A DNA stretch of 64,000 nt, taken from NCBI GenBank assembly GCA_963989385.1, contig OZ022515.1, positions 12,432,803 to 12,496,802 of the forward strand, read 5' to 3'. The notes beneath the pieces are model-generated. The model was not told the origin of the DNA and searched no databases. It saw only the letters and a program-made list of their open reading frames with translations. Origin of the DNA: Ctena decussata. Lineage: Eukaryota > Mollusca > Bivalvia > Lucinida > Lucinidae. Every line of letters starts with the position of its first letter. The first letter of the stretch is position 1. The position numbers and the translations under genes are program-made. Of the stretch, positions 24,058 to 34,859 are shown piece by piece.

Positions 24058-24905
24058 TCCGCTCTTCTGTTCTATTCTTTATACCGTATAACCTTGCAAA
24101 GGGCTTTAAGGCAACACAGATGACTTCGCAACACTCCCTTTTCACCTTGTCCTGTTTTCAACTGTCCTTGTTGGACTGGAAAAGGCCCTCCCTGTCCACT
24201 CTTTGAAATTATCTCCCCACCTCTTCTTTGGTCTACCTCTTTTTCTTTTTTCCTTTCACAGTGCCCTGTAAACTCATCTTTGCTTAACCAGAATACACTG
24301 AGGCGTGGCCAAACCAACTTAGTTTCCTACTCTTGACCATGGTTACGAATTCACCATTTCTCCAATAGCTGCTTGGGTGTTTCTGCGAACCTGCTAAATG
24401 GTTATGTGGTCCTTTTACGAAATGTTCGATAACCTTCGGGAGCGTCACACCTGAAAGGCCTGTTTCTATTTCCTAACTCTGCTTGTAAGTTCCGTGAGTC
24501 AAAGGCACGCAGAAACATGGAGTTGCAAAGGGAGAGAACCATTTTCACCTAGAATGCAAGAGATTTGTTGTTATCTCTCCATATTGGCTTCAGTTGTAAG
24601 AGCTGCAGTGGCTTGTTCAATGCTTGAGAGAACTTCCGGTTTTGAGCCAGCATCTGAGACAATTGCCCCAAGGTATTTGAAGCTTGTTACTGTACCCAGG
24701 TTCTGTCATTTTACTTTGATCTCCTCTGGTTGCCGTTGACGCTGTTTGTCATCAGTTTGACCCTCTCAGCACTATCTCCATTTTATACGTGATGCTGGTT
24801 TTATCGAGGCTTTGAACTAGGGCTCTAGGTCCTGTTTTTCCTCAGCTAGAGCATCTCTGTCATTGGAAACCCGCAGATTAGAATATCATTGAGGCCTTTG
24901 CTAAC
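24058..24905 (-). pseudogene. LINE copy 3, 5'-truncated (RT motif C to 3' end)
   Basis: The reverse complement matches about 8190-9000 of LINE copy 1. 'gatgctctagctgaggaa' follows the FADD-box region, and 'tctgtgttgcc...aggttat' matches the 3' end. The antisense frame around 24600-24715 is a shadow of the same sequence. Numerous stops and indels make it inactive. Confidence 0.85.
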
Positions 24906-24977
24906 ATATCTGGGGTTAAAAATGCGTCAAGCCCTACTCACGCATCGCGGGTTCTCATACCAATGACCAAGGATATA

Positions 24978-25217
24978 ATGAGCCGCGACACGAGAAAACC
25001 ATCAAAGTGGGTGTTCGCCTAGTGCATACTCAAATCAGCCTGGGCATCTGCCCATTTTGATCAGACTCTTCGTTAAAGTCTCAAAGGGTAGCTAAGGGTC
25101 TAAGCTACTTCCATGCGGACAGCGACGACTCTGATCAGACTGGGCGGATGCCCAGGCTGATCTGAGTCTGCACTAGGCGCACAACCACATCGTTGATTTT
25201 GTCATGTCGCGGCTCAT
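24978..25217. mobile_element. family D palindromic element, copy 1
   Basis: Ends 'atgagccgcgacacga' and 'tcatgtcgcggctcat' are inverted repeats. The body is a dimer of small hairpins ('ctgggcatctgcccat' and 'actgggcggatgcccaggct') around 'gggtctaagctac'. Full or near-full relatives are at 27407, 41780, 42195 and 44401. Non-coding, about 240 bp. Confidence 0.88.
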
Positions 25218-25519
25218 ATTTAGGATGAGTTACATGAACAAGTTACATGAAAGATGTCTACAATTCAACACACAAAGGCAAATGCCCTGGTTTAGAAAAG
25301 AAGCAAACACCCAAAGAATGGATTGAATACACAATGGTCTAGCTACTCCTCGTTGCTGATAGACCAAAATAATGCTCATGACATTACAATGCTTTTCTCC
25401 CCTACCCACTTTCATTCGATCAATACTGTCACTTTGGATACCAGTAAAGCCCAGCATTTACTGTACAATTGTGAATGTACTAAATGACAATGGACAATGA
25501 TAATGTAAAATCATAATAC

Positions 25520-25705
25520 CAGGATTGGTTGGTTGGTTGGTAGTTTTGGGTTTAACGGCCCTTTGAGACAGTATTTCAGTCTATATCGGGCCGTCTCCCA
25601 AAGAGAAGAAGAAAGAAAAGAGAAATGATAGGCGAGAGAAAAAATGTCCAAACAACCCCGACCCGCACCTGCTGCAAGCACAGAAGGCCCTTGCCCTACT
25701 ACGAG
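25520..25705 (-). mobile_element. family E SINE-like repeat, copy 1
   Basis: On the minus strand it runs from 'gggcaaggg' through 'gctgcttgcagcaggtgcgg'-like sequence to 'aagggccgttaaacccaaaa' and a (CCAA)n tail at about 25524-25540. The ending 'cgttaaac' plus a short tandem tail is the usual 3' form of LINE-mobilised SINEs. Relatives lie at 37108-37365 and 50284-50440. No clear tRNA promoter boxes were found. Confidence 0.6.
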
Positions 25706-26239
25706 GATCATCCAATAAGTCCTTCAAACGATTAAATTTCAAGCAAATGATTATTAAAAACGAATCAAGCAATCCATATTCCTACATTGCATCTTCCCTT
25801 CACTCCAGTCAACAATTTTTCGATACGTCATGATCTTGCAAATGACGTTGCTAGGCAACTGAAGAATATTGCCATTATGGGGTGGCGGTGGCTTCTAGTT
25901 GTCTGTTTAAGATCCCCTAGCTTAGTTCAGAACGCTCGTAAATATCTGAAAATTGCTGGGACATACGGAAAATAATACCGAAGTATGTACACGGTACCAA
26001 GGTTAAGAAAATGCCATCTGCCAAGATATTATTATTGTTTAAAGGAAGATCACCATGTTTTTCGGGCAGCTAAAATATCATAGAAAATGAGTATATGAAG
26101 AAGAGGCCTTCACAATAGATGAAGTGTTTACTAAACTGCCATTAATTTGTTATCAAAGAATAGTCCTGAGATGCTGAAATGTAGATATTAGAGAAAATAT
26201 AAGCTTCGAGCCTTGTTTAATATCGTTTGCAGCCTTAAG

Positions 26240-26560
26240 AAACCAAAGGTAAACATTAAAAACTAAAATTTTGCTAAACTTCTGTAATATTCTCTTGTTG
26301 CCCAGCAACCACATTTGTTTGGTAATGTGAAATGATAACTGTCTCTTAATTGAATTCTTACATATAAGGCGATTACTTTAGAACATGAATTATTGTAATT
26401 TGAAAGAATTATGAACATATATGGACGGATTTTCTTCCCCTCACCTCTTGTAAAAGACGCCGTGTTTGTGCAATTTCACCGCCGGTATCGCTTACACCTT
26501 TGCATTCAAAACCCTCCCATATCTGAGAAAGGAATGTCACGTGTATGATTTTTAGCACAT
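26240..26560 (+). repeat. family J repeat, copy 2, with C1q-like peptide
   Basis: Homologous to the reverse complement of 3400-3720. The plus-strand frame at about 26476-26550 reads NFTAGIAYTFAFKT, then LRKECHVYDF, followed by TAG. It lies 600 bp upstream of the intact C1q gene, which makes a fragment of a related gene possible but not shown. Confidence 0.5.
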
Positions 26561-26825
26561 ATGTATATTATATACGTAAGCTATTAATGGTGTAATTTGA
26601 TTACCCTACCTCAATTAATAAAGCAGTAATGACATCGTTTGCAAGACTTATTGGATGACCCTCGTATTATCCAAATCAGTAGGACGCTCCGGCACTGGAA
26701 GTTATACGCAGCACCATCGCACCTCCCGACCACCCCCCATAATACCAGGAAACATAAATATACTTATTATGAGTCGTATGAGGTATGAGGAGACGTAACC
26801 ACAGGGTATAAACCCGTCCACCAAT

Positions 26826-26945
26826 TTTCGCTTCCTGCAGAGACTGTTCATCATATTTGGCTTCCGCCGAGACTGTCTGTGATCTCTTGCTTCCTGCTGA
26901 GACTTCTGTACATGATAAATGGCTTCCCGCAGAAACTGCCCGCGT
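26826..26945 (+). promoter_or_regulatory. four degenerate ~30-bp repeats upstream of the C1q gene
   Basis: Variants of 'gcttcctgcagagactg' occur four times at about 29-33-bp spacing: gcttcctgcagagact, gcttccgccgagact, gcttcctgctgagact and gcttcccgcagaaact. They lie 220-340 bp before the start codon. Spaced motif copies upstream of a secreted immune-type gene could be factor-binding sites; this is inference. Confidence 0.4.
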
Positions 26946-26989
26946 GATTCTGTGTCATGAGCAGAGTCATGCGGACAGTTACTGCAGGA

Positions 26990-27102
26990 TCTCTTTTCGG
27001 GATATCCTATTTCATAGAATAATTGGTAGATTCGTCATCGGCCACTGCGGCAATGTGATTGGTAAACGCATCCTACATCCTTTTCGGGATATCCTATTTA
27101 AG
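26990..27102 (+). promoter_or_regulatory. C1q gene proximal promoter: duplicated 'ttttcgggatatcctattt' and TATA-like box
   Basis: A perfect 19-bp phrase, 'ttttcgggatatcctattt', occurs at about 26994 and again at about 27081. The second copy runs into TATTTAAG (27095-27102), 62 bp before the start codon, a suitable place for a TATA box with transcription starting around 27125-27130. No transcript data are available to confirm it. Confidence 0.45.
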
Positions 27103-27163
27103 TTCGCACAGAAGACGAGGCGTCAAACATCTAGTTATACTCCTAGGAGGAAGTACATCAATT

Positions 27164-30100
27164 ATGAAGTTTATTACTAATTGTGCGTTTATCGTAATTT
27201 TAATATTGTTGCCTGCGAGTTCAGCTCAGTGTGACACAAAGAGAGGACAAAAAAATGCAAGGTAAGTGATTGATGCTAACCCGCTGGATTTAACAGCCGC
27301 CTGTGTCATGGGATAATTTTTTTCCTTAGAAATCGTGCTAAGATTAGAAGTCCTAGTCATAGCCAATTTATTCGATCTAGGCCTGTCTGCCCAAATATCT
27401 TAAGATATGAGCCGCGACACGAGAAAACTAACAAAGTGGCATGTGCGCCCAGCGAAGACTTAAGTCAGCCTGTGCATCCGCCCAGGTAACTAAGGGTCTT
27501 AGCTAGCTCCATGTGGACATGCAGATGCCCAGACTGATCTTAGTCTTCACTGGGCGCACATTCCACTTTGTTGGTTTTCTCGTGTCGCGGCTCATATCAT
27601 ACGATATTGCTATCAGATTTTACCTTTGGCAAAGTTGATGAGATTGCGATCAGGAACTGACAAAATCGCTTACCACAGCCTGCCCTTAAAACTAGATGGG
27701 AAATAAATAATAAAAATGGCACACAACACAAAACAAAACAAGCGAAAAGCCAAGAGGCCACCCCTTTCCGAACAGATGGACACGAGGCTACTCTAAATAA
27801 TGCGCAAACAATCAACTACTACTATAAAGCTGATAAAAATGGCGATAATAGAAAGCCACCAAAGACAGATAACAGGGAACTGCAAGTGATTTATTGACTG
27901 TGTGATTGTGGGGGTTGGGCTTGGAATCGGGGGAGCGCAGGGGAACTTTAATCAATTTTACATGCTAACAATTCACGCCCTGGGTTCTGTTGTGGCTCAA
28001 CAAGTTACCAGTTAAAGCAAAACTTCACACCAAACATATGTATGTTTAACCTATTTTCTATAATTTTATAACAACAAAACAAACAGACAGCTAATATAGA
28101 GTGTCTCCCCGTACATCATCCATAGTGCAGATTATATTTTATTTTCATCCTTTGAGATCAGAGGATATATTCTGAGAAATCTGAAATTTTAGATTGGTTT
28201 ATACTCATATTCTAAGCCATCGTTTTATATATTATTTGGACCCTTTTTGATACTAATCAGTCTTTGAATCGACTGTCCATTAAGATTAAGAAATTACAGT
28301 ATGCTCTTCTCTGGTTTCGTCACCAGATATTGCCAGGGTCACTGAAGATTTATTATTCGGCTTTATTAGCCGAAACTACGTAGTCTGGCCCATGTTCCTT
28401 CTTGTGAATGTATTCTCTGCTCTTGAAGGAACTCTTTAAGTTTTTAATTTCACTTCAAACAATTACAATTTATAAACCATTATAAAAGCACCACCTTGAA
28501 ACGGTCAGTAATAAACTACTGGAGGCTTAATTGGATTTTACTTGGTCATAACCCTCGCCCTGGGTTCGAGGTTATAAAAATTGAGAATAATCTCAAACTC
28601 AAAATAAAGCACACTGATTAGCTGCTTCCGAGCATATGCTCGGAAGCAACAAATCAGTGTGCTTTATTTTGAGTTTGAGAATGTACTCAAGTTTTATAAC
28701 CTCTAGGCCTGGCTTTTTATGGGTCATAAACATACAAGTTATTCGGTCCATGTGAAAGACTTCTTAGCCATCAATGGATCGAAACAGAAACATGTAAATT
28801 AGAATTCAATACGAGATGAAACAAGATAAGGACTCAACAGCAAGCACAATGCTTAAAAGCTGGAGCAAACGAAGTCCAAAAGCTGAGCCCCGAGCGAGCA
28901 TATTGTCTGTCGTGAGTTTTACTTGGAAGCGATTACTTTTCATACTCGGTATAGGTTTAGCATTGATATGAATCTCTTAAAGGCCCCGCTGCTCTATCAG
29001 TGGTACAATTCATTATCGTGAGGTATCGCTGCAAGCCTCAGACTACAGTTTGGTCATTTTAAATACCCATGGTTATCCAACTCTGAAAAAAAAAAAAGAA
29101 AAAAAAGAAAAAAAAAACATGGAGTCTCACATATTTTTTTTAAATATTTGGGTTATTTTAGTTGGCAACTAAAAAACTAAAATGACTTGCTTTCGATATC
29201 AGAAACTTGAATAAGATGATGGATACAATGTACAGGTGTGATGCCCTATTCATTGTCCCCTTCTGTTTATATCGCACATTGTCGCTGATAGGTAGCATTA
29301 ATCGCATACGAGACTGCTGGGTAAGTCAATAATACAATGTTTACAATTACATTATCAGGTCATTGGTCCATTCAAAGTCGTATCGTTTCTACGTTATCAC
29401 GACTCATGGCTACTCACAAATGGCCTGACCGCATGGTCATGTTTTTAAAAAATGTTTTAATCTTCTTTTTTCTATATTATTCTATTCCATGGTCTAACAA
29501 GGTCGTTGGGGCACCACAGATTACTAAGAAACAATCCCTTTCCACCTTTTCTGTTTTCAGTTGCCCTAGTTGAGCTGGCAAAGTCTATCCCTGTCTACTT
29601 TTTAATATTGTCTTCGTACCTCCTACCCCGTCTACCTCTTCTTCTCCTTCCTTGCCCTTTTTATCATAGAACACAATATAAAACACATGTAATATTTATA
29701 TTAGACCCAAATGAAACTATTGCAATAAAAACTAAATACTAGTTGGTTTGTTTTGCATTCATTTTTTTTAACTCTTGCTATTTTTCGCGAAGGAATACAG
29801 AAGAGTAAACATACAATTTTGTTAATTTTTTATCCTTTTAAGGATAGTGATGCGTCAAAGTAGGCGGTCTATCTCGTTGCATCACTCGACGGGGAACCAA
29901 AATATGAAATCGTATTTTATGGAACTGTTAGCTATTTTCCGAAAACATATCCCCCTTTTTTATTTTTGCCGGTAACCGGATAATACTTTGCGACATAACT
30001 GATATGTAGGATTTTATTTCTTGAAGTTAGGAAACTGCTGCAACGTTGGTCGTATGATGAATTTTGTTTACTTCAGTTGATGCGTAGGCTAATTTGGATA

Positions 30101-31083
30101 ACAAAACCAACAAAGCTGCATGTGCGCCAAGTGAAGAATCAGATCAGTCTGGGCATCCGCCCAGTCTGATCAGAGTCTTCACTTTCCGCGTAGAGCTATC
30201 TAAGACCCTGAGCTACTCTTAAAGCGCACAGCGAAGAGTCTGATCAGACTTGGCATATGCCTAGGCTGCTCTGAGTCTTCGCTGAGCGCACACACCACTA
30301 TTGGTTTTATTTATCAGCTCCAATTTACAGTTATGATGTGCACATTACTTAACACCCATTTATGTCTAGCGTCCTATAAAAAGAACAAAGGGAAACAGTG
30401 CAGAGCCAGAACGCAGCCCCTACAGGGTCAGGTCTATCCGCATAAAATTCACAGCGATTTCCATAAAAATGACAGCAACACAAACTAGATACCCCTGAAA
30501 AAATTAATGTATTTGTCCGATTAATAAGGATAGAAGAGTGGACAATGCATAAATGGGTTGATTTTCCATTTCATATGACGCAGCTCTTTTTCATATTTTC
30601 AGATGTTTTATACAGGAAATTGTCCGGCTAGAGCGACGCATAGATGGTTTAAAAACCGAAATTGAAGAGCTGAAATCTAAAAACAAACAACCGTTGAGAC
30701 CAGTAGTTGCTGTGAAAGCTCGCTTGTCAAGCAATGTCAGGCTAACGAATGGTCATAAAGTGGTGTATAACGATGTGGTGACAAACCAAGGGAAAGCTTA
30801 TGATCCAACAACAGGTGTGTTTACAGCCCCAGTCGGTGGAACATACTTATTCGCCGTGAAAACCTGTTCCGAAAAAACGGGCCAATGGGATGATCTGGTC
30901 ATTGTTCACGATGGAAGAATAATCGGGCGAGCATTATCGATATATTACGATTGTGGAACTGATGTAACCACGACGTATATGAACGCAGGATCGAAAGTCT
31001 GGATTCAGCGTGACAGAGGAAGGGGCGGAGGTGTTCAGCGGGCTTACCACGGATGCTCTTTCACTGCAGTTCTTGTCGCCTAG
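27164..31083 (+). CDS. secreted C1q-domain-containing protein (two exons, 192 aa)
   Basis: Exon 1 (27164-27261, 98 nt) encodes a signal peptide (MKFITNCAFIVILILLPASS, cleavage near Ala21) and a short Cys/Lys-rich linker. It ends at AG/GTAAGT in phase 2. Exon 2 (30603-31083) follows tcatattttcag and restores the frame. Residues 36-58 form a coiled coil with hydrophobics at I39, L42, I46, L49, I53 and L56, exact 3-4 spacing, preceded by Cys34. Residues 67-192 are a C1q head with GVFTAPVGGTYLFAV (104-118) and the terminal CSFTAVLV strand. The C1q fold trimerises; such proteins in bivalves are secreted lectin-like recognition molecules. No collagen repeat is present, so it is the short globular type. 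A candidate AATAAA is at 31445-31450. The 3341-bp intron is filled with repeats. Confidence 0.88.
27407..27595. mobile_element. family D palindromic element, short copy, in C1q intron
   Basis: The same terminal repeats as the 24978 copy ('atgagccgcgacacgagaaa' and 'ttctcgtgtcgcggctcat') enclose a body of about 150 bp in which part of the inner hairpin dimer is deleted. It lies 145 bp after the exon 1 donor. Confidence 0.85.
27630..28020 (+). repeat. family F repeat, diverged copy, in C1q intron
   Basis: Recognisable blocks are 'gatcaggaactgacaaaatc' near its start and 'ttaatcaattttacatg' followed by 'cacgccctgggttc' near its end, in the order seen at 20560-21250. Strongly diverged. Confidence 0.55.
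28490..28910 (+). repeat. family F repeat split by a foldback, in C1q intron
   Basis: 'ccttgaaacggtcagtaata', 'ggcttaattggattttac' and later 'aaggactcaacag' and 'ctgagccccg' follow family F order. The perfect palindrome at 28568-28703 interrupts it, so that foldback inserted after this F copy. Confidence 0.7.
28568..28703. mobile_element. 136-bp foldback nested in family F
   Basis: The ends 'gaggttataaaa' and 'ttttataacctc' are inverted. The inner arms, including 'tctcaaactcaaaataaagc', are almost perfect and meet at 'gcttccgagcatatgctcgg'. Non-coding. Confidence 0.9.
29225..29860 (+). repeat. family G repeat in C1q intron, split by a LINE fragment
   Basis: Both halves align with 61627-61990, for example 'tattagaccca', 'aataaaaactaaata' and 'ttggtttgtttt'. 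The LINE 3' fragment at 29455-29668 interrupts it; the 61.6 kb copy lacks that fragment and so represents the empty site. Confidence 0.65.
29455..29668 (-). pseudogene. LINE copy 4, short 3' fragment, in C1q intron
   Basis: The reverse complement matches about 8800-9015 of LINE copy 1, including the basic-stretch codons, 'gatagaat' after the stop region and the A-rich 3' end. Severe 5' truncation is typical of aborted target-primed reverse transcription. Confidence 0.85.
30090..30330. mobile_element. family D element, copy lacking intact ends, in C1q intron
   Basis: The inner hairpin dimer is clear ('ctgggcatccgcccag', then 'gagtctgatcagac'), with 'aaaaccaacaaagctg' and 'cactattggtttta' as eroded ends. 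It sits about 270 bp before exon 2. Confidence 0.8.
30603..31083 (+). CDS. C1q gene exon 2: coiled coil and C1q head
   Basis: This exon alone carries the coiled coil and the complete C1q domain, ending in TAG. Cysteines at 121, 150 and 184 lie in the head. The internal TTG at 30694 is not a start: the splice acceptor at 30601-30602 and continuous frame upstream show that the exon begins at 30603. No stop or frameshift is present, so the gene appears functional. Confidence 0.9.
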
Positions 31084-31262
31084 TAAACAACTCTTGCTTG
31101 TGACAGCACTATGTTTGACGTCCCTCTTTATAAAGAGATGCGCGACGCGACAAAAAAGGCTCTTAAGGTGTTAAAATTGTGTAACTTTCCGAACAATCAA
31201 GATTTAAACGTTCATCATTGTAAAGAGCAGGTACTGAATTTTAGTGAAATTTTGCCAGAATG

Positions 31263-31292
<30 letters not shown>
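31263..31292 (+). repeat. poly(A) run
   Basis: Thirty A residues, followed by a second A10 run after 'cagaatgt', 180 bp beyond the C1q stop codon. It could be a retroelement tail or simple slippage; no element was identified upstream. Confidence 0.7.
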
Positions 31293-31293
<1 letters not shown>

Positions 31294-32094
31294 AGAATGT
31301 AAAAAAAAAAGTCATTAGCATAAACGTAAGCGCTATGACAAAATACATATTGGTTGTGTTTTCTCTAAATTTTCATACTGAAATTTGGTCTAGAGTTTTT
31401 CGAGAAAATTAAGTTTCAATATTTACTTAATTGCATAAATTTTTAATAAAAATTGTTCAAGTTAAAACCTCAGAAAACACCGGCCATAAAAAAGTGTTCA
31501 GCTCTTCATATGTTCAAATCGGAATGCAGTCACTTTGATAACAAAACATTTTTGAAATTTTCAAAAGCAGTTATATGCAAACTTAAAGGAGCAATTATGA
31601 GTTAGTTCGATACTGGTTTCCTTACCCTCTTAAGAACCCTTTTATTGCGTTGCAATGTGTATATATAAACTTGTAAAGCGGCTAAAGCTCGTGGACTTAT
31701 TATTACAGGCTCCATAGCTCTCTCTTTGGTATAAATTCAAGTAAAGTGAAGCATAGTTGCAAGTTTTTCACTACAGTTTCTTAATTGAAGAGGGCTGTGA
31801 TTAGCCAGCTTTAGATGAAAAACAAATAAAAAAAATGAGTCTTATAGAAAGTGTCGAAAATTGTTTTGGGTTCATTTTAGTTTGTAATCAAAATTTGGCG
31901 TATTTTCGATGTCATAAATTTTGATATAGATTGTTTAGACATAGGATCCCATTCAGTGTCTCACTTTTGTTTCTATTACATCGTGGTACTCCTCTGAATA
32001 TAAATCTTTACATAACCAGTAAGCCTTCACTTTTGACGACAATTTGTCGGTTTGTATACAAATGCACATACATTGCACCAACGACTGTAAAGTA

Positions 32095-32345
32095 GGAATT
32101 CTAATGCACTTACGTATGTAACGCGACGTCTGATTGGATAACGTCAAAAATTTGCGACAGTAAATCCTGCGATATACTGTCGGAAACCAGACGTCATTAC
32201 GTAACGTCGCTTCTCATTGGTTGACGTCTGGTTTTACGTCGCTGAAAGCGTTTGCTATGGATGCAAAGTAGCTCACTTTTAAAGGTGAAAATGTGAAAAG
32301 TGCATTAGAATGGGGATAGCTGTATTCAAAATTGTCATTTGTGTC
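32095..32345 (-). mobile_element. family C foldback element, copy 2
   Basis: Bounded by 'attctaatgcac' and 'gtgcattagaat' as inverted ends. The reverse complement matches 21830-21900 closely, including 'gcgacgtctgattggataac'. The tail 'aaaattgtcatttg' repeats a word of copy 1. Confidence 0.75.
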
Positions 32346-32869
32346 GTGTACTTGCTTTGAATATTGAGAAAACTCTACACAAAATGCGATCTTACTTAAA
32401 TGCTCTATCAGTGACCTGAGTTCATGAAATATTTTATCGTTGTTATTTCACTTTTTCAAGCGTCTGATTTCTCATGACAATGTATATGTACATCAGCTCT
32501 TACATATTTCAATTTTCGGCTGTTTAAAAGCTAAGTCGCATTTGCCCCGCGTTTGGTAATAAAGTTTCTCCAGTTATCTCTCGAGAGACAGCTAATACCG
32601 TTCGGAAACACCTCTTGTTGGCTGAACTAGCAGGTTTCCATTAAGACTGGTAAAATACACTTTTTCGCTATATTGAACGTCAAACTGTACAACAATCAGA
32701 CTCTGCTAAAAAGTGCGGTTTTTAATGAAAAGAACTTCTATGCTTAAAGTAAAAAGATCATAAATAGAAAAATTGGCGAGGCGTTTAAACCATTATACCG
32801 GCTACATAACCGAAAAGGCTATAAAATATTTGGATAATAAAAAATATATTCATCGTCTTGTTGCCCAGA

Positions 32870-33180
32870 GAAAATTGTATTTTTACGTACCGCTTTACAC
32901 ATTTTCCACTTAAATTTATTTCTCTTGTATGTGAATACACCTTCATTTCTTCAAATCATATATTCTATAATAAAAAGCAGTTGGAACAAAGTTATAAAAA
33001 AACTTCACTGACCTTGATACTAAGTATTTTTTTATATATATATTTTACATGCAAGAAAATTGTATTTCATGAAAAAGTTCATTAAAATGTACATAATCGA
33101 TGTGGCATGCTTATGCATATTATTTCCGTAAATCTTTGGTTGTACGTTACAGAATAACCACACACACACACTGACAGACA
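32870..33180 (+). repeat. family I repeat, copy 1
   Basis: 'tttacacattttccactt', 'gcttatgcatattattt' and 'ttacagaata' recur in the same order at 50030-50240. AT-rich and non-coding. Confidence 0.55.
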
Positions 33181-33244
33181 CATATCACTTTTTCGTTTCC
33201 TGGCAAACCAATTAGTGCTAGGCCCGAAATCTGTAGCTACGCTA

Positions 33245-33365
33245 GATAACACTTTCGCTCTCCCTAAAGAGTAGAGTTTGGCAACCATGTGGATGTTAAA
33301 GCCTGTACCCCTCTGGACATAATAAAGCCCGGAGACATTCTGAGAAATCCCTCTGGGGCGCTAGA
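33245..33365 (+). repeat. family H repeat, copy 1
   Basis: 'agagtagagtttggcaacc' and 'cccggagacat' match the reverse complement of 36890-37013. Non-coding. Confidence 0.55.
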
Positions 33366-34250
33366 GGGGTGAATTTGTAAAAATGACAAAAAATGACTAC
33401 TTTCTCTGATTTTTTTAACTTTTGAAAAAAATCCGGTTGTCTTAATTTCATATTAAATTACACCCATATATATGTTGCCACAAATGTGTTCTAATAAATA
33501 AGACCTTCCAAGGTGATGTAAATGTCACCAAAGGGGCCCCACGAAGTGATAATTACCAGTAGTATAATTTTCATAATTTTGACCCCACCCTTGAAAAATG
33601 TTATGTTCTGAATCACTTCTAAAAGATTTTGATTTTATTTTAGTATGGAGGTTTTGCATATAGCCTGTGACAGTTTTTAAGTGCATAGCATTTTTCTTCG
33701 AGATAACGGGCGTGCCACGGTAAAATGAGATATATGAATGCAAAATTCTCTTAATCCAAACTATTTAAATTTAAACTACGACTGTCTCTCATTGACATGG
33801 AATAAGGCATTTTGGTTGGAATTTTGTTGATGAACACTGAAATGTTTAAATAAATATATAAACGTTCAATTTGATGCAAATTTGCTACACATGTCAGTCA
33901 TAAATATTAATTTTATACAAACCCTGAAGAAAAAAGGCTACCCTTCATTAAGCCGCAACCCTGTTTGATCTGTATTAAAATAATGTAGTAAATAGACATT
34001 TTATAAAGTTCCCTTAGAAAGTGGAAGCTTTTTAAAGGAGAATATATACATATTTATATGTGCTACTGATTTATATATGTTACATATGTATGTACGTTTT
34101 ATATGGACATATTTATATGTAAAATACAATTTATACAAAATGTACAATATGATTCGATTATACTGTATAAAGATAAAATTTCATTCAAAAAACTTGTGGA
34201 ACCAGGGCTATTTCGAACTTAAAAGTGTATAAATGCATAGTATAACCTAA
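33366..34250. other. no gene recognised; TATATGT-rich tract
   Basis: AT-rich. About 34040-34130 is a tract of degenerate 'tatatgt' / 'acatatt' words. No exon is supported. Confidence 0.5.
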
Positions 34251-34859
34251 TCGTCATGTTACCATGTTGTCCAAAACTAACGGTTGCATGTGGGCAGATG
34301 GATCTCATCACCCTGGGAGGGTAATAAGAACTACATGTAGAAGGGTAGGTGCAATCGTTAGCCTTGGTTGGCAGTCCACCTAGGAATTCATTGCTAGGTC
34401 TGTGGACAAAACGTGCTAAAGAACACCTGTGAAAACAGCATCACTGGGTTGAAGACTTCCTAGAAGCAGTCAACTGCCAGTATAGAGCACCAACATGAGT
34501 TCAACAGTCGTGTGTTAGCTGCAAGACCCGAGCGAGCCGTGCTCAGCTTGGTACAACATCTAGAATTCAGAGATCACTGTTGATTAGGATAGGCCTAATC
34601 AGCTTGGCCCTTTCTGTTTGTTGTATTATATTTAGTGGCTTGCTTGGAGAAACCAAGATGCCACTTCCACCTCCATAGGTCTCCCAAGCCTAGGGGTCAA
34701 TTTGGGTTGGTGTAGACTCAACATCAAAGAGTGAACGTCTTCCTAGAAGAGGTCAACTCCCGGGATGGAATAATACTTTTAGCCAACCGACACGTGCTTA
34801 TGACCAAGGCGAGCCATATAATTTTCTTGGAAAATTCGGTTGTGGTCAACATAATAAGC

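Noticed and set aside
23832..24206. 124-codon plus-strand frame
   Set aside because: Its second half is antisense LINE copy 3 and the first half has no motif or splice support.
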